From an uncultured Muribaculum sp. (lineage in GTDB: Bacteria > Bacteroidota > Bacteroidia > Bacteroidales > Muribaculaceae), in NCBI GenBank assembly GCA_910578785.1, contig CAJTSJ010000011.1, positions 1-64,000 on the forward strand: a DNA stretch of 64,000 nt, written 5' to 3'. The translations under genes were made by a program, and so were the position numbers. The notes under the pieces are model-generated. The model ran no database searches, was not told the DNA's origin, and saw only the letters and a list, made by a program, of their open reading frames with translations. Numbering within the stretch: the stretch's first letter is position 1; each line of letters begins with the position of its first letter. Below, piece by piece: positions 50,978-59,819 of this stretch.

Positions 50978-52909
50978 ATGCTACGGATAAAGCGATTATA
51001 TCTATTTATGCTTCAGAGCTTTTTGCCTCTGTTCATGATGACATTCGTGATATGTCTCTTCATCGTGCTGATGCAGTTTCTCTGGAAATATATCGACGAC
51101 CTTGTAGGCAAAGGCCTGGAAATGAGCGTCATCCTTGAATTGTTCATGTATGCCGCCCTGACCATGGTTCCGCTGGCTCTGCCATTGGCCATACTCCTGG
51201 CATCGCTAATGACGTTCGGCAACCTCGGTGAACAGTTTGAGCTCACGGCCATGAAGGCCTCGGGAGTGTCGCTCATAAAGTCAATGAGGCCTCTGATAGT
51301 GCTGATGGTGTTTGTGGCCATCGGAGCGTTCTTTTTCCAGAACAACGTGCTTCCTATAGCGCAGACCAAGATGTACACACTGCTCTATTCCATGCGACAG
51401 AAGTCGCCGGAGCTTGACATACCGGAAGGCGTATTCTATGACCAGATAACCGGATTCAATATATTCGTAAATGAGAAGGACCGCGAGACCGGTATTCTGC
51501 ACGACCTGCTGATATACAATGTCAGCAAAGGTACCGACAACGCCACCATCATATATGCCGACTCAGGCAAAATGAGCTTCACCGACGACAAGGAACATCT
51601 TTTTCTGACGCTTTGGCACGGAGAGCAGTTTGAAAATCTGCGCGAACAGCAAGGCATGTCGTCAAGCAATGTCCCCTACCGTCGCGAGACATTCGACAAC
51701 AAGGAAGTTATGATCGCTTTCGACGCCAACTTCAACCGAATGGACGAGAGCGGAATGCGCAATCAGTACGTGGGCAAAAACATCTCCGAACTGCAGGCCA
51801 CCATCGACTCCGTCAACACCCGTGTAGACAGCATTGGCGACGTCTACGGCAAATCGATCAAAGAAATCCCTTATTTCAGCATTAACTATTACCGGTATGT
51901 CCGTACCGACACCGGTATGGTGGCCACACATCAGAATGAAGTCCAGATGAAGGAACCGCTCAATCTCGACTCCATATTCACCGGAGCCAATCCGGCATTC
52001 AAAAAGTCATATCTCAACCAGGCTCTCGGCAAAGCCAAGAGGGCTAAACAGGATTACGAATTCAAATCGCTTACCATGAGCGACGACCGCAGAGTGATAC
52101 GCCGTCACGCCATCGAGCTTATGAAGAAGTACACCCTGTCAATGGCATGTCTGGTATTCTTCTTTATCGGGGCGCCGCTCGGAGCCATAATCCGCAAGGG
52201 CGGACTGGGAACTCCGTTGGTAATATCCGTGTTCCTGTTCATATTCTACTACATCATAGACAACACCGGCTATAAGATGGCCCGCGACGGCAAGCTTGAA
52301 GTATGGGAAGGAATCTGGCTGTCGACATTTGTCCTCCTGCCATTAGGTATATTCTTCACATACAAGGCCGTAAACGACTCCGCTGTATTCAACAAGGATG
52401 CTTACGTCAACTTCTTCCGAAAACTGTTCGGAACGGCCGAGACCCGCAAACTTGAGGTTAAGGAGCTGATTATGGACGATGTCGATGTAAATGTGGCGCT
52501 TGATAAAATTAAAGAACTGAACGGACAGTGTCAGAATTTCCTTGACAGGTATGACAACCGCCAGACATACCTGCAATATTGGCTTGAAGGTTACGACCGG
52601 CGTCAGATACACTCCATCAGTGCAAGCCTCGAACATCTCGTTGACTATCTGTCAAACTCTTCAGTGCGTGTGATAATCCTCAAGCTTATGGAGTTGCCTA
52701 TCATGCGACATCTGTGGCTCTACCGTCCGTCGGACTACCGATGGCTGTCATGGACATTCATAATCCTGTTCCCGGTCGGTGTGCCTTTGTATCTGCTCGG
52801 CTTACGCAGTCAGAAGCAGCTTAAAGAAGAAATCCAGCACATAGTGACTACCGACAACGAATTGGCAGTGCTGTTGCAGACCGACATAGACTCCTCTAAA
52901 CAAGAATAA
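50978..52909 (+). CDS. LptF/LptG (YjgP/YjgQ) family permease
   Basis: The 643 aa inner-membrane protein is a component of the lipopolysaccharide export system. It has three N-terminal membrane segments (LIKSMRPLIVLMVFVAIGAF marks the third), a large periplasmic beta-jellyroll region (~130-360), and three C-terminal segments (LSMACLVFFFIGAPLGAIIRKGG onward). A final cytoplasmic-helical extension includes one more hydrophobic segment. The extra C-terminal ~150 residues are usual for the Bacteroidetes form. It is followed 15 bp later by ribBA. Confidence 0.88.
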   Translation: MLRIKRLYLFMLQSFLPLFMMTFVICLFIVLMQFLWKYIDDLVGKGLEMSVILELFMYAALTMVPLALPLAILLASLMTFGNLGEQFELTAMKASGVSLIKSMRPLIVLMVFVAIGAFFFQNNVLPIAQTKMYTLLYSMRQKSPELDIPEGVFYDQITGFNIFVNEKDRETGILHDLLIYNVSKGTDNATIIYADSGKMSFTDDKEHLFLTLWHGEQFENLREQQGMSSSNVPYRRETFDNKEVMIAFDANFNRMDESGMRNQYVGKNISELQATIDSVNTRVDSIGDVYGKSIKEIPYFSINYYRYVRTDTGMVATHQNEVQMKEPLNLDSIFTGANPAFKKSYLNQALGKAKRAKQDYEFKSLTMSDDRRVIRRHAIELMKKYTLSMACLVFFFIGAPLGAIIRKGGLGTPLVISVFLFIFYYIIDNTGYKMARDGKLEVWEGIWLSTFVLLPLGIFFTYKAVNDSAVFNKDAYVNFFRKLFGTAETRKLEVKELIMDDVDVNVALDKIKELNGQCQNFLDRYDNRQTYLQYWLEGYDRRQIHSISASLEHLVDYLSNSSVRVIILKLMELPIMRHLWLYRPSDYRWLSWTFIILFPVGVPLYLLGLRSQKQLKEEIQHIVTTDNELAVLLQTDIDSSKQE

Positions 52910-52924
52910 TCGAAAAATAAAAAT

Positions 52925-54142
52925 ATGAGCGACATAAAACTTGACTCAATCGAAGATGCAATCAAAGACTTCCGCGAAGGGAAGTTCCTTATAGTTGTAG
53001 ACGATGCCGACCGCGAGAATGAAGGCGACCTGATTGTTGCGGCTGAAAAAATCACGCCTGAACAAGTCAATTTCATGCTTAAGAATGCCCGCGGAGTGCT
53101 CTGTGTGCCATTGACCATATCACGTTGCGAACAGCTTGACCTGCCCCATCAGGTGCAGAACAACACCTCCGTACTCGGGACCCCGTTTACAGTCACCGTC
53201 GACAAGCTCGAAGGTTGCTCGACCGGAGTCAGCATCCACGACCGTGCGGCTACTATACGCGCCCTCGCCGACCCCTCTTCCACTCCCGAGACATTCGGCC
53301 GTCCCGGCCACATCTGCCCGCTTTATGCACAGGACAAAGGTGTGCTCCGCCGTTCAGGCCATACTGAAGCATGCGTCGACATGGCCCGTCTGGCCGGACT
53401 ACAGCCGGCGGCCGCGCTTATGGAGATAATGAGCGACGACGGTTCAATGGCCCGTCTGCCGGAACTGCGCAAAAAGGCCGATGAATGGGGCGTGAAGCTG
53501 ATATCTATCGCCGACCTCATCGCCTACCGCTATAAGCAGGAATCTTTGGTAGAAAAAGGCGTGGAAGTCGACATGCCGACCAAATGGGGACACTTCCGTA
53601 TGATTGCCTTCAGACAGAAGAGCAACGGCCTTGAACATATCGCCATAATCAAAGGCGACCTGGCAGGAAGCGACGAACCGGCACTTGTACGTGTTCACTC
53701 GTCATGCGCCACCGGCGACATATTCGGGTCGAAGCGATGCGACTGCGGCGATCAGCTCCACCGTGCGCTGGAGATGATAGAGAAGGAAGGACGCGGTGCT
53801 GTCGTATACCTAAATCAAGAGGGTCGCGGCATCGGTCTGATGGAAAAAATGAAAGCCTACAAACTTCAGGAAGACGGCATGGACACCGTTGACGCCAACG
53901 TATGCCTCGGACATCTCGCCGACGAACGCGACTACGGCGTAGGCGCTCAGATACTTCACGAAATCGGAGTGCGCAAGATGCGTCTCATGACCAATAATCC
54001 CGTAAAACGCGTAGGCCTGGAATCATACGGACTTGAAATCACCGAAAACGTTCCCATCGAAATCGAACCGAACGAATACAACATCCGCTACATGAGCACC
54101 AAGCAGACCCGCATGGGCCATAATCTGCACATTAACAAATAG
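52925..54142 (+). CDS. ribBA: Bifunctional DHBP synthase / GTP cyclohydrolase II
   Basis: The 405 aa enzyme makes both riboflavin precursors. The N-terminal RibB part (~1-205) has DDADRENEGDLI and GHTEACVDMARLAG. The C-terminal RibA part has the zinc cysteines in SSCATGDIFGSKRCDCGDQ and the EGRGIGL motif. Both active sites look intact. It is co-transcribed with the permease and closed by a strong terminator. Confidence 0.96.
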   Translation: MSDIKLDSIEDAIKDFREGKFLIVVDDADRENEGDLIVAAEKITPEQVNFMLKNARGVLCVPLTISRCEQLDLPHQVQNNTSVLGTPFTVTVDKLEGCSTGVSIHDRAATIRALADPSSTPETFGRPGHICPLYAQDKGVLRRSGHTEACVDMARLAGLQPAAALMEIMSDDGSMARLPELRKKADEWGVKLISIADLIAYRYKQESLVEKGVEVDMPTKWGHFRMIAFRQKSNGLEHIAIIKGDLAGSDEPALVRVHSSCATGDIFGSKRCDCGDQLHRALEMIEKEGRGAVVYLNQEGRGIGLMEKMKAYKLQEDGMDTVDANVCLGHLADERDYGVGAQILHEIGVRKMRLMTNNPVKRVGLESYGLEITENVPIEIEPNEYNIRYMSTKQTRMGHNLHINK

Positions 54143-54174
54143 ACAAATCCAACTTAGGATAATCGAATTAGCTT

Positions 54175-54209
54175 CAGAGGCCGGGAAATGAATCCCGGCC
54201 TCTGTTTTT
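54175..54209 (+). terminator. Terminator of ribBA
   Basis: CAGAGGCCGGGA (54175-54186) pairs perfectly with TCCCGGCCTCTG (54193-54204), with a 6-base loop and a TTTTT run (54205-54209). Confidence 0.92.
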
Positions 54210-54247
54210 ATTACAGTCTAAAGACCTCATGTTGCATTTGAACAATT

Positions 54248-54970
54248 TCAAAGATAAAACGCTTCGGTCAGCTCATGATATTCTTCGGAACCGATACGTA
54301 GTTCGCCGTATTCGGCCGTGAACGTACCGTCGACCGAAAGCTCCCAAAGAGTTCGCGACGGCATAGTCGATGCTCTCTTAGTAAACACGGATATTTTACG
54401 GGCAATCTTCATCCTGCGCATTTCGGCCTCAAACGTCACGTCTGAATCAAATTCAGCAGGCAATATCATCGACAGACGTCCTGACGGCGTCAAGAGCCCA
54501 TCGGCACAACGCCTAATCAACGAACAGTAGTCAAGACCGTCGCCGTGACGCGCCATGCTCCGTGCATAGTCCGGTGACTTGACCTGGGCCTTATAAAACG
54601 GAGGATTGCTCACGACAAGGTCATACGGGCCATGCAATCCGCAATCTTCCGCCGCTATACGGTTGAAATCACCGCACGACACACATATTCTATCAGCCCA
54701 GGGAGACTGATTTACATTCCACACCGCCTCATCGACAGCTTCAGGAATTATGTCTATAGCATCAATCTCGGCCACAGGCGACCGCTGTGCAATCATAAGC
54801 GCGATTAACCCGGTACCGGTACCGACATCAAGCACACGCTCAACGCCGTCAACACCGCACCACGCGCCGAGCAACACTCCGTCAGTGCCAACTTTCATTG
54901 CACTGTTGCTGTTACGTACTGAAAAACGTTTGAATCGAAAAACCGATTCTCTATTCGGATTGATTCCCAT
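54248..54970 (-). CDS. trmN6: tRNA1(Val) adenine-37 N6-methyltransferase
   Basis: The 240 aa SAM-dependent enzyme methylates A37 of valine tRNA in its family. It shows FRFKRFSVRN at the N-terminus, the family block MKVGTDGVLLGAW, the SAM motif VLDVGTGTGLIAL and the N6-adenine motif SNPPFY. The start at ATG 54970 is chosen because the longer in-frame start includes the promoter box TAACTTTG (54986-54979). The leader is then under 10 bases. Confidence 0.88.
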   Translation of the reverse strand: MGINPNRESVFRFKRFSVRNSNSAMKVGTDGVLLGAWCGVDGVERVLDVGTGTGLIALMIAQRSPVAEIDAIDIIPEAVDEAVWNVNQSPWADRICVSCGDFNRIAAEDCGLHGPYDLVVSNPPFYKAQVKSPDYARSMARHGDGLDYCSLIRRCADGLLTPSGRLSMILPAEFDSDVTFEAEMRRMKIARKISVFTKRASTMPSRTLWELSVDGTFTAEYGELRIGSEEYHELTEAFYL

Positions 54971-54978
54971 AACATAGG

Positions 54979-54986
54979 CAAAGTTA
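54979..54986 (-). promoter_or_regulatory. -7 box of trmN6
   Basis: CAAAGTTA reads TAACTTTG on the minus strand, 8 bp from ATG 54970. It lies inside the rejected longer reading frame. Confidence 0.55.
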
Positions 54987-55029
54987 AACATAAAGTCGGG
55001 AGATATGTTTATATTAGCATAAAAAGTTG

Positions 55030-55037
55030 TAACTTTA
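55030..55037 (+). promoter_or_regulatory. Weak -7 box of the engB-relA operon
   Basis: TAACTTTA differs from consensus in its last base. It lies 27 bp before the engB ATG. Confidence 0.4.
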
Positions 55038-55064
55038 CAGAGAATCTACTTAAACGGACTAACG

Positions 55065-55673
55065 ATGAATATAGTATCTTCCAAATTCGAAATCAGTAAT
55101 TCAGATGTAAACAAATGCCCGGCCGGATGCCGTCACGAATACGCATTCATCGGACGGTCCAACGTCGGCAAGTCGTCGCTGATCAATATGTTGACCCGGC
55201 ACAAGGGTCTGGCAATGACATCGTCGACTCCGGGTAAGACCACGCTTATAAACCACTTCCTCATAAATGACGAATGGTACATAGTCGACCTTCCGGGATA
55301 CGGTTATGCCCAACGCGGCAAGGAGATGCAACGCAAAATACGCAAGATAATCGAAGACTATATTCTTGAACGAGGACAGATGACCAATCTGTTTCTGCTT
55401 ATAGACTCGCGCCATGAACCACAGAAAATAGACCTGGAATTCATGGAATGGCTTGGCGAAAATGCAGTGCCTTTCTCGATTGTATTCACCAAACTTGACA
55501 AGATGTCGTCAAACGCGGCCAAGATAGTCACAGGCAAATATCTTGAGACCCTCAAAGAGCAGTGGGAGGAACTTCCGCCTGTGTTCTACACATCAAGTGC
55601 CAACGGGCGCGGACGCGAAGAGCTGCTTGACTATATCGAGGAACTGAACAAACTTCCGCTTAACTGCGAATAG
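55065..55673 (+). CDS. engB: Ribosome biogenesis GTPase EngB (YsxC/YihA)
   Basis: The 202 aa GTPase assists assembly of the large ribosomal subunit. Motifs: G1 GRSNVGKSSLIN, G2 region TSSTPGKT, G3 DLPGYGYA, G4 TKLDK, and SSANGRGREEL. It is 18 bp upstream of the (p)ppGpp synthetase gene, pairing ribosome assembly with growth-rate control. Confidence 0.94.
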   Translation: MNIVSSKFEISNSDVNKCPAGCRHEYAFIGRSNVGKSSLINMLTRHKGLAMTSSTPGKTTLINHFLINDEWYIVDLPGYGYAQRGKEMQRKIRKIIEDYILERGQMTNLFLLIDSRHEPQKIDLEFMEWLGENAVPFSIVFTKLDKMSSNAAKIVTGKYLETLKEQWEELPPVFYTSSANGRGREELLDYIEELNKLPLNCE

Positions 55674-55691
55674 AAGTACCGAGGCAAGGCA

Positions 55692-57893
55692 ATGGGCGAA
55701 AAATACTTTACGGACGAAGAGCGCATAAAGCTTCTGGATGTCACCAAAAATCTGATGTTGGCGACACGCGATGTCGTGGAGAAAAACGATGTCAGACGCA
55801 TACGCTCAGTCATCGAAAAAGGTGTTGTCGAAAACCACTTCCGACGCGACCGGTTCGGGTTCAACCCTACTCTGCACTATCTGTCGACGGCATTGGCCCT
55901 GTGCGAAAAGGTCAGTCCCGACCGCAACATGATTATAGCCATACTTCTTTTCTCCCTCTGCCAAAGCAACGTACTCGCCGAGGAAGACTTGAAAAAAGAA
56001 TGGGGCGACGACATCGCACGGCTTATTCACGGATTGCTGAAGGTGTCATCGCTTTACAGCAAGCAGGCGGCCGTTGAGAGCGACAACTTCAGAAAACTGC
56101 TCCTGACGTTTGCCGAAGACATCCGCGTAATCATAATCATGATAGTCGACCGACTCACGCTCATGCGCGCCATCAACCATCACCCCAACGAAAAGATGGT
56201 ACACGATGTGGCCTATGAGTCCAACTATCTGTATGCTCCCCTGGCACACCGATTAGGTCTGTACGCCATCAAGTCGGAGCTTGAGGACATGTCGCTTAAG
56301 TATACAAACCGAACCACTTACACCGACATTGCCCATAAACTTAACGAGACAAAAGCCAAACGCGATGCCTACATCGAATCGTTCATACGTCCGATAAAGG
56401 AAAAGCTGAACGCCACCGGCCTTAAATATGAAATCAAAGGCCGCACAAAGTCGATTTATTCAATCTGGAATAAAATAAAAAAGCAGAAGAACGACATCGA
56501 CCAGATATACGACCTGTTTGCCATCCGTGTAATAATCGACACAGAACCCGCAAGGGAGAAGAGCGACTGCTGGCTGGCCTACTCGGTCATAACCGACATG
56601 TACCAGCCCAACCCTTCAAGAATGAAGGATTGGCTTAGCATACCTAAAAGCAACGGATATGAGTCGCTGCACATCACCGTCTACGGTCCCGACAACCGCT
56701 GGGTAGAGGTACAGATACGCACCAAGCGTATGGATCTGATTGCAGAGAAAGGTCTTGCCGCCCACTGGAAATACAAAGGCATCAAGAGCGAGGGTGCCCT
56801 CGATGCGTGGATGAACAATGTGCGCGATATTCTCGAGACTGCGGAGACCGGGCCTATGGAGCTGATGAAGAACATGAAGATGGACATCTACGAAAAGGAG
56901 GTGTTCGTATTCACGCCCAAAGGCGACCTTTACAAGCTTCCGTTCGGAGCCACGCTTCTCGACTTCGCGTTCCACATCCACTCGCGTCTCGGCATGTCAT
57001 GCGTGGGAGGCAAAGTCAACGGACGCAACCAGAAGCTTAACTATAAGCTTAAAAGCGGCGACACCGTGGAGATACAGACATCTTCCACCCAGACACCCAA
57101 ACTCGACTGGCTGAACTTTACAGTGACGTCGAAAGCCCGCAACAAAATACGCCAGAGCGTCAAGGAAATCGAAAGCCGTCAGGCAAATCTCGGCAAGGAG
57201 CTGCTTGAACGACGTTTCAAGAACCGCAAAATAGAGATGGTCGAGAGCACAATGACCAAGCTCATCAAGAAGACCGGCTACAAGACGGCTACAGACTTTT
57301 ACGATGCCATAGCGTCGGGAGAAAAGGATGTCAACGACGTAATCACCGAATACGAGAATCTCGACAAGAAAGCGGCCGACGCCGGCGAGACCAGATCGGC
57401 CGGTGAGTTCAAGCTCATGCAGCCAGACGAACAGTCGGCGGCAAGCGACATACTCGTCATCGGCGACGACATCAAAGGCATAAACTACCGTCTGTCGAAA
57501 TGCTGCAACCCCATATATGGCGACGACGTGTTCGGATTCATATCAGCCGAAGGTGTCATTAAAATCCATCGCCACGACTGTCCAAACGCCACAAATATCA
57601 AAGACAAGTATCCTTACCGGATCATACCGACGCGCTGGTCAGGCAAACTCGGCCATCAGTTCGGAGCCACCCTGCGTATAGTAGGACATGACGACATAGG
57701 CATCGTGGCATCCATCACGTCGATTATCAACAAGGAGAAGGACACCGCACTGCGGAGCATCTCCATTGATTCAAACGACGGCATATTCCACGGCTACCTT
57801 GTAGTAGGAATCAACGACACAGTAGCCCTAAATAACCTTATTAAAAAGCTAAAAACCGTAAAAGGAGTAAAAGATGTACAACGTAGCAAGTAA
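55692..57893 (+). CDS. relA: RelA/SpoT family (p)ppGpp synthetase with degenerate hydrolase site
   Basis: The 733 aa protein has the long RSH layout: N-terminal HD-type region (~45-190), synthetase domain (~240-370, with GRTKSIYSIWNKI, RMKDWLSIPKSNGYESLH and VEVQIRTKRMD), TGS domain (VFVFTPKGDLYKLPFGAT), a zinc-finger-like part (LSKCCNPIYGDDVFGFI) and a C-terminal ACT domain. The HD and ED pairs needed for (p)ppGpp hydrolysis are replaced (LLFSLCQSN: FS at ~87-88, QS at ~91-92), so I expect a RelA-like, synthesis-only enzyme. A second bifunctional copy elsewhere in the genome would then be needed. Confidence 0.88.
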   Translation: MGEKYFTDEERIKLLDVTKNLMLATRDVVEKNDVRRIRSVIEKGVVENHFRRDRFGFNPTLHYLSTALALCEKVSPDRNMIIAILLFSLCQSNVLAEEDLKKEWGDDIARLIHGLLKVSSLYSKQAAVESDNFRKLLLTFAEDIRVIIIMIVDRLTLMRAINHHPNEKMVHDVAYESNYLYAPLAHRLGLYAIKSELEDMSLKYTNRTTYTDIAHKLNETKAKRDAYIESFIRPIKEKLNATGLKYEIKGRTKSIYSIWNKIKKQKNDIDQIYDLFAIRVIIDTEPAREKSDCWLAYSVITDMYQPNPSRMKDWLSIPKSNGYESLHITVYGPDNRWVEVQIRTKRMDLIAEKGLAAHWKYKGIKSEGALDAWMNNVRDILETAETGPMELMKNMKMDIYEKEVFVFTPKGDLYKLPFGATLLDFAFHIHSRLGMSCVGGKVNGRNQKLNYKLKSGDTVEIQTSSTQTPKLDWLNFTVTSKARNKIRQSVKEIESRQANLGKELLERRFKNRKIEMVESTMTKLIKKTGYKTATDFYDAIASGEKDVNDVITEYENLDKKAADAGETRSAGEFKLMQPDEQSAASDILVIGDDIKGINYRLSKCCNPIYGDDVFGFISAEGVIKIHRHDCPNATNIKDKYPYRIIPTRWSGKLGHQFGATLRIVGHDDIGIVASITSIINKEKDTALRSISIDSNDGIFHGYLVVGINDTVALNNLIKKLKTVKGVKDVQRSK

Positions 57894-58734
57894 ATCAATC
57901 ATTGCCGCAATGCTGGCTTCGGCCATCTGCTTCAGCGGATGCTCATCAAAAAGCGCAGAGCGCATCGAAGCTGAGAAACTTATCGCAAACGCCGATTCTG
58001 CCCTGAAAGTGCAGAATTACGACGAAGCAATAGCCATTCTCGACTCGCTCAAGGCCAAATATCCCACCGAAATTGACATCCAGCGCCAAGGCATGCACTT
58101 ACGTCCGCAAGCCATCGAAGGCCAGACGATACGCGAACTTCAGACCACCGACAGCCTCAGGGCCTACTACGAATATGTGTCAGACTCACTGAAGCAATAT
58201 TTCACACTTGTCCATAATCCAGAACTCGGCGAAGACTATGACTACTATGTCATCAAAGAATACAAGAACAGCAATCTGTTCAACCGCACCGGACTTGAAG
58301 CCCGTGTGGAACCTTCAGGCGAATTGCGCCTGATATCGTCGCTTGTCGGTCATCCCGGAGTGAAACATACGAAGATTACACTTTCATCGAAAAGTGCCGG
58401 ACAACTTGTCGAATCGGCAGAAGTGCCCTACGACGGTGAACGCAACTACCGTTCAGGCTCAACCGAAATGATTACATTTATCGGAGCCGAATGCGATACC
58501 TTGGGCCACTATCTGACCAACGACGCCCCGCGCGACGTGACCCTTGCCTTCCGTGGAGCAAAAGTCCACACAATGCCGTTGAGCAAAAACGACAGAAAGT
58601 CGCTCGAACTAAGCTACAAATTCGCACAGGCCACCGCGCAGCACCGCAAACAGGTTCTCAAACTCGACTATCTCAACAAACAGTTAATGATAGCCCGCGA
58701 CCAGGCCGCCCGCACAGCCAAGGATCCGGAGTAA
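57874..58734 (+). CDS. Lipoprotein of unknown function
   Basis: The 286 aa protein has a signal peptide with lipobox (AICFSGCSSK), a TPR-like helical hairpin (ADSALKVQNYDEAIAILDSL) and a beta-rich C-terminal region ending in a helix. It begins inside the last codons of relA (20 bp overlap), so translation is coupled. I know no family name for it; similar lipoproteins with an N-terminal repeat helix occur in Bacteroidales. Role unknown. Confidence 0.7.
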   Translation: MYNVASKSIIAAMLASAICFSGCSSKSAERIEAEKLIANADSALKVQNYDEAIAILDSLKAKYPTEIDIQRQGMHLRPQAIEGQTIRELQTTDSLRAYYEYVSDSLKQYFTLVHNPELGEDYDYYVIKEYKNSNLFNRTGLEARVEPSGELRLISSLVGHPGVKHTKITLSSKSAGQLVESAEVPYDGERNYRSGSTEMITFIGAECDTLGHYLTNDAPRDVTLAFRGAKVHTMPLSKNDRKSLELSYKFAQATAQHRKQVLKLDYLNKQLMIARDQAARTAKDPE

Positions 58735-58742
58735 ACAGTATT

Positions 58743-59744
58743 CTACAAACCCTGACGGTCAAGCCACTTGAATATATAGTCATATAGAGGCTCGCGTACA
58801 CCTTTGCCCGACAGCACAAGGTCGTGCAGACCGCCGTAGACCGTAACCTCCGTCACAACCGGCCCCAGACGACGGCCGTATTTCGAAATATCCTCGACAT
58901 CGAGTACAGCATCGGTGCATAAATACATGCTGTCCGGATCGCCATTCTTAAACGACCGGTCGGAATGCATCAGCAATATTGGCACACGGATATCGGGGTC
59001 GTCCTGTATGACGCTCTGGGCCGCGTCGATGGCGCGGATCCAACCGCTGTCGACGTTCGGCGACACAGCAAGCTTCCACGAAGTGTCATAGTGCCATTCA
59101 CCGTCGTAATCGGCGAGAAGACTGCGTGCATAGTGGTCGCCTCCGCCTTGCGGAATTGAGACGTCAGGAAATAGCCTTGCCACTCCCCTGACCATTGGAA
59201 TCAGGAATTTTTCTTGAAATTTCGTTTGGTTCCAGTCGAGAAACGGGCTATTCAGAATCAAAGCACGAATCAGGGTGTCGGGATTTTCATTCATATACAG
59301 CGACGTGGTAAGCCCACCTGTAGAGTGCCCCATAAGAACAATCTCACGGTTGCCGTCGCGCTTCATCTGAGCCAGCGCCGAATCTATGTCGGCAAAATAC
59401 TCTTTCATGTCCCTGACCTGAAACATCTTCTGGCCGGCAATTATCGACCGTCCGTACTTACGCAAGTCCACGGCATAGAAGTTGTAGCATGAGTCGACAA
59501 AACGGTCGCCCATCTCCGCCTGAAAGAAGTAGTCATTGAATCCATGCACGTAAAGCACACCCTTGCCGGACGAACAGTCAGACAGCTTTCTGACTATGGT
59601 GCAACGCACCTTGCCGGAGTAATCATCGGGCTGGTCGACGTAGCGCATCTCGTAGCCGTCGCCAAGTACGTCGGGACGCCACTGTGCAAACGAGGTGACG
59701 CTCCCGAGCAAAACAAACAGTAATGTAGAAATAATCTGTCTCAT
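58743..59744 (-). CDS. Exported alpha/beta hydrolase (lysophospholipase-like)
   Basis: The 333 aa protein has a short signal peptide (STLLFVLLGSVTSFAQ) and an alpha/beta-hydrolase core. The nucleophile elbow GHSTGG holds the serine. A YVHGFNDYFFQ oxyanion-hole segment and a late GGLHDLVLSG with the histidine are visible; the acid is probably in LLMHSDRS. It resembles the serine aminopeptidase S33/lysophospholipase group. Substrate unknown. Confidence 0.82.
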   Translation of the reverse strand: MRQIISTLLFVLLGSVTSFAQWRPDVLGDGYEMRYVDQPDDYSGKVRCTIVRKLSDCSSGKGVLYVHGFNDYFFQAEMGDRFVDSCYNFYAVDLRKYGRSIIAGQKMFQVRDMKEYFADIDSALAQMKRDGNREIVLMGHSTGGLTTSLYMNENPDTLIRALILNSPFLDWNQTKFQEKFLIPMVRGVARLFPDVSIPQGGGDHYARSLLADYDGEWHYDTSWKLAVSPNVDSGWIRAIDAAQSVIQDDPDIRVPILLMHSDRSFKNGDPDSMYLCTDAVLDVEDISKYGRRLGPVVTEVTVYGGLHDLVLSGKGVREPLYDYIFKWLDRQGL

Positions 59745-59757
59745 ATCTTCAATAACG

Positions 59758-59796
59758 AATTATCCCACGAAAATGTTAAAATTCCGTGGGATAATT
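59758..59796. terminator. Perfect inverted repeat after the ABC exporter genes
   Basis: AATTATCCCACG (59758-59769) and CGTGGGATAATT (59785-59796) are perfect 12-base arms around a 15-base AT-rich loop. It lies between the permease stop and the hydrolase start. It is probably the ABC-operon terminator, but it lacks a long T-run. Confidence 0.5.
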
Positions 59797-59819
59797 TATA
59801 ATTTAAGCAGTACGGTAAT

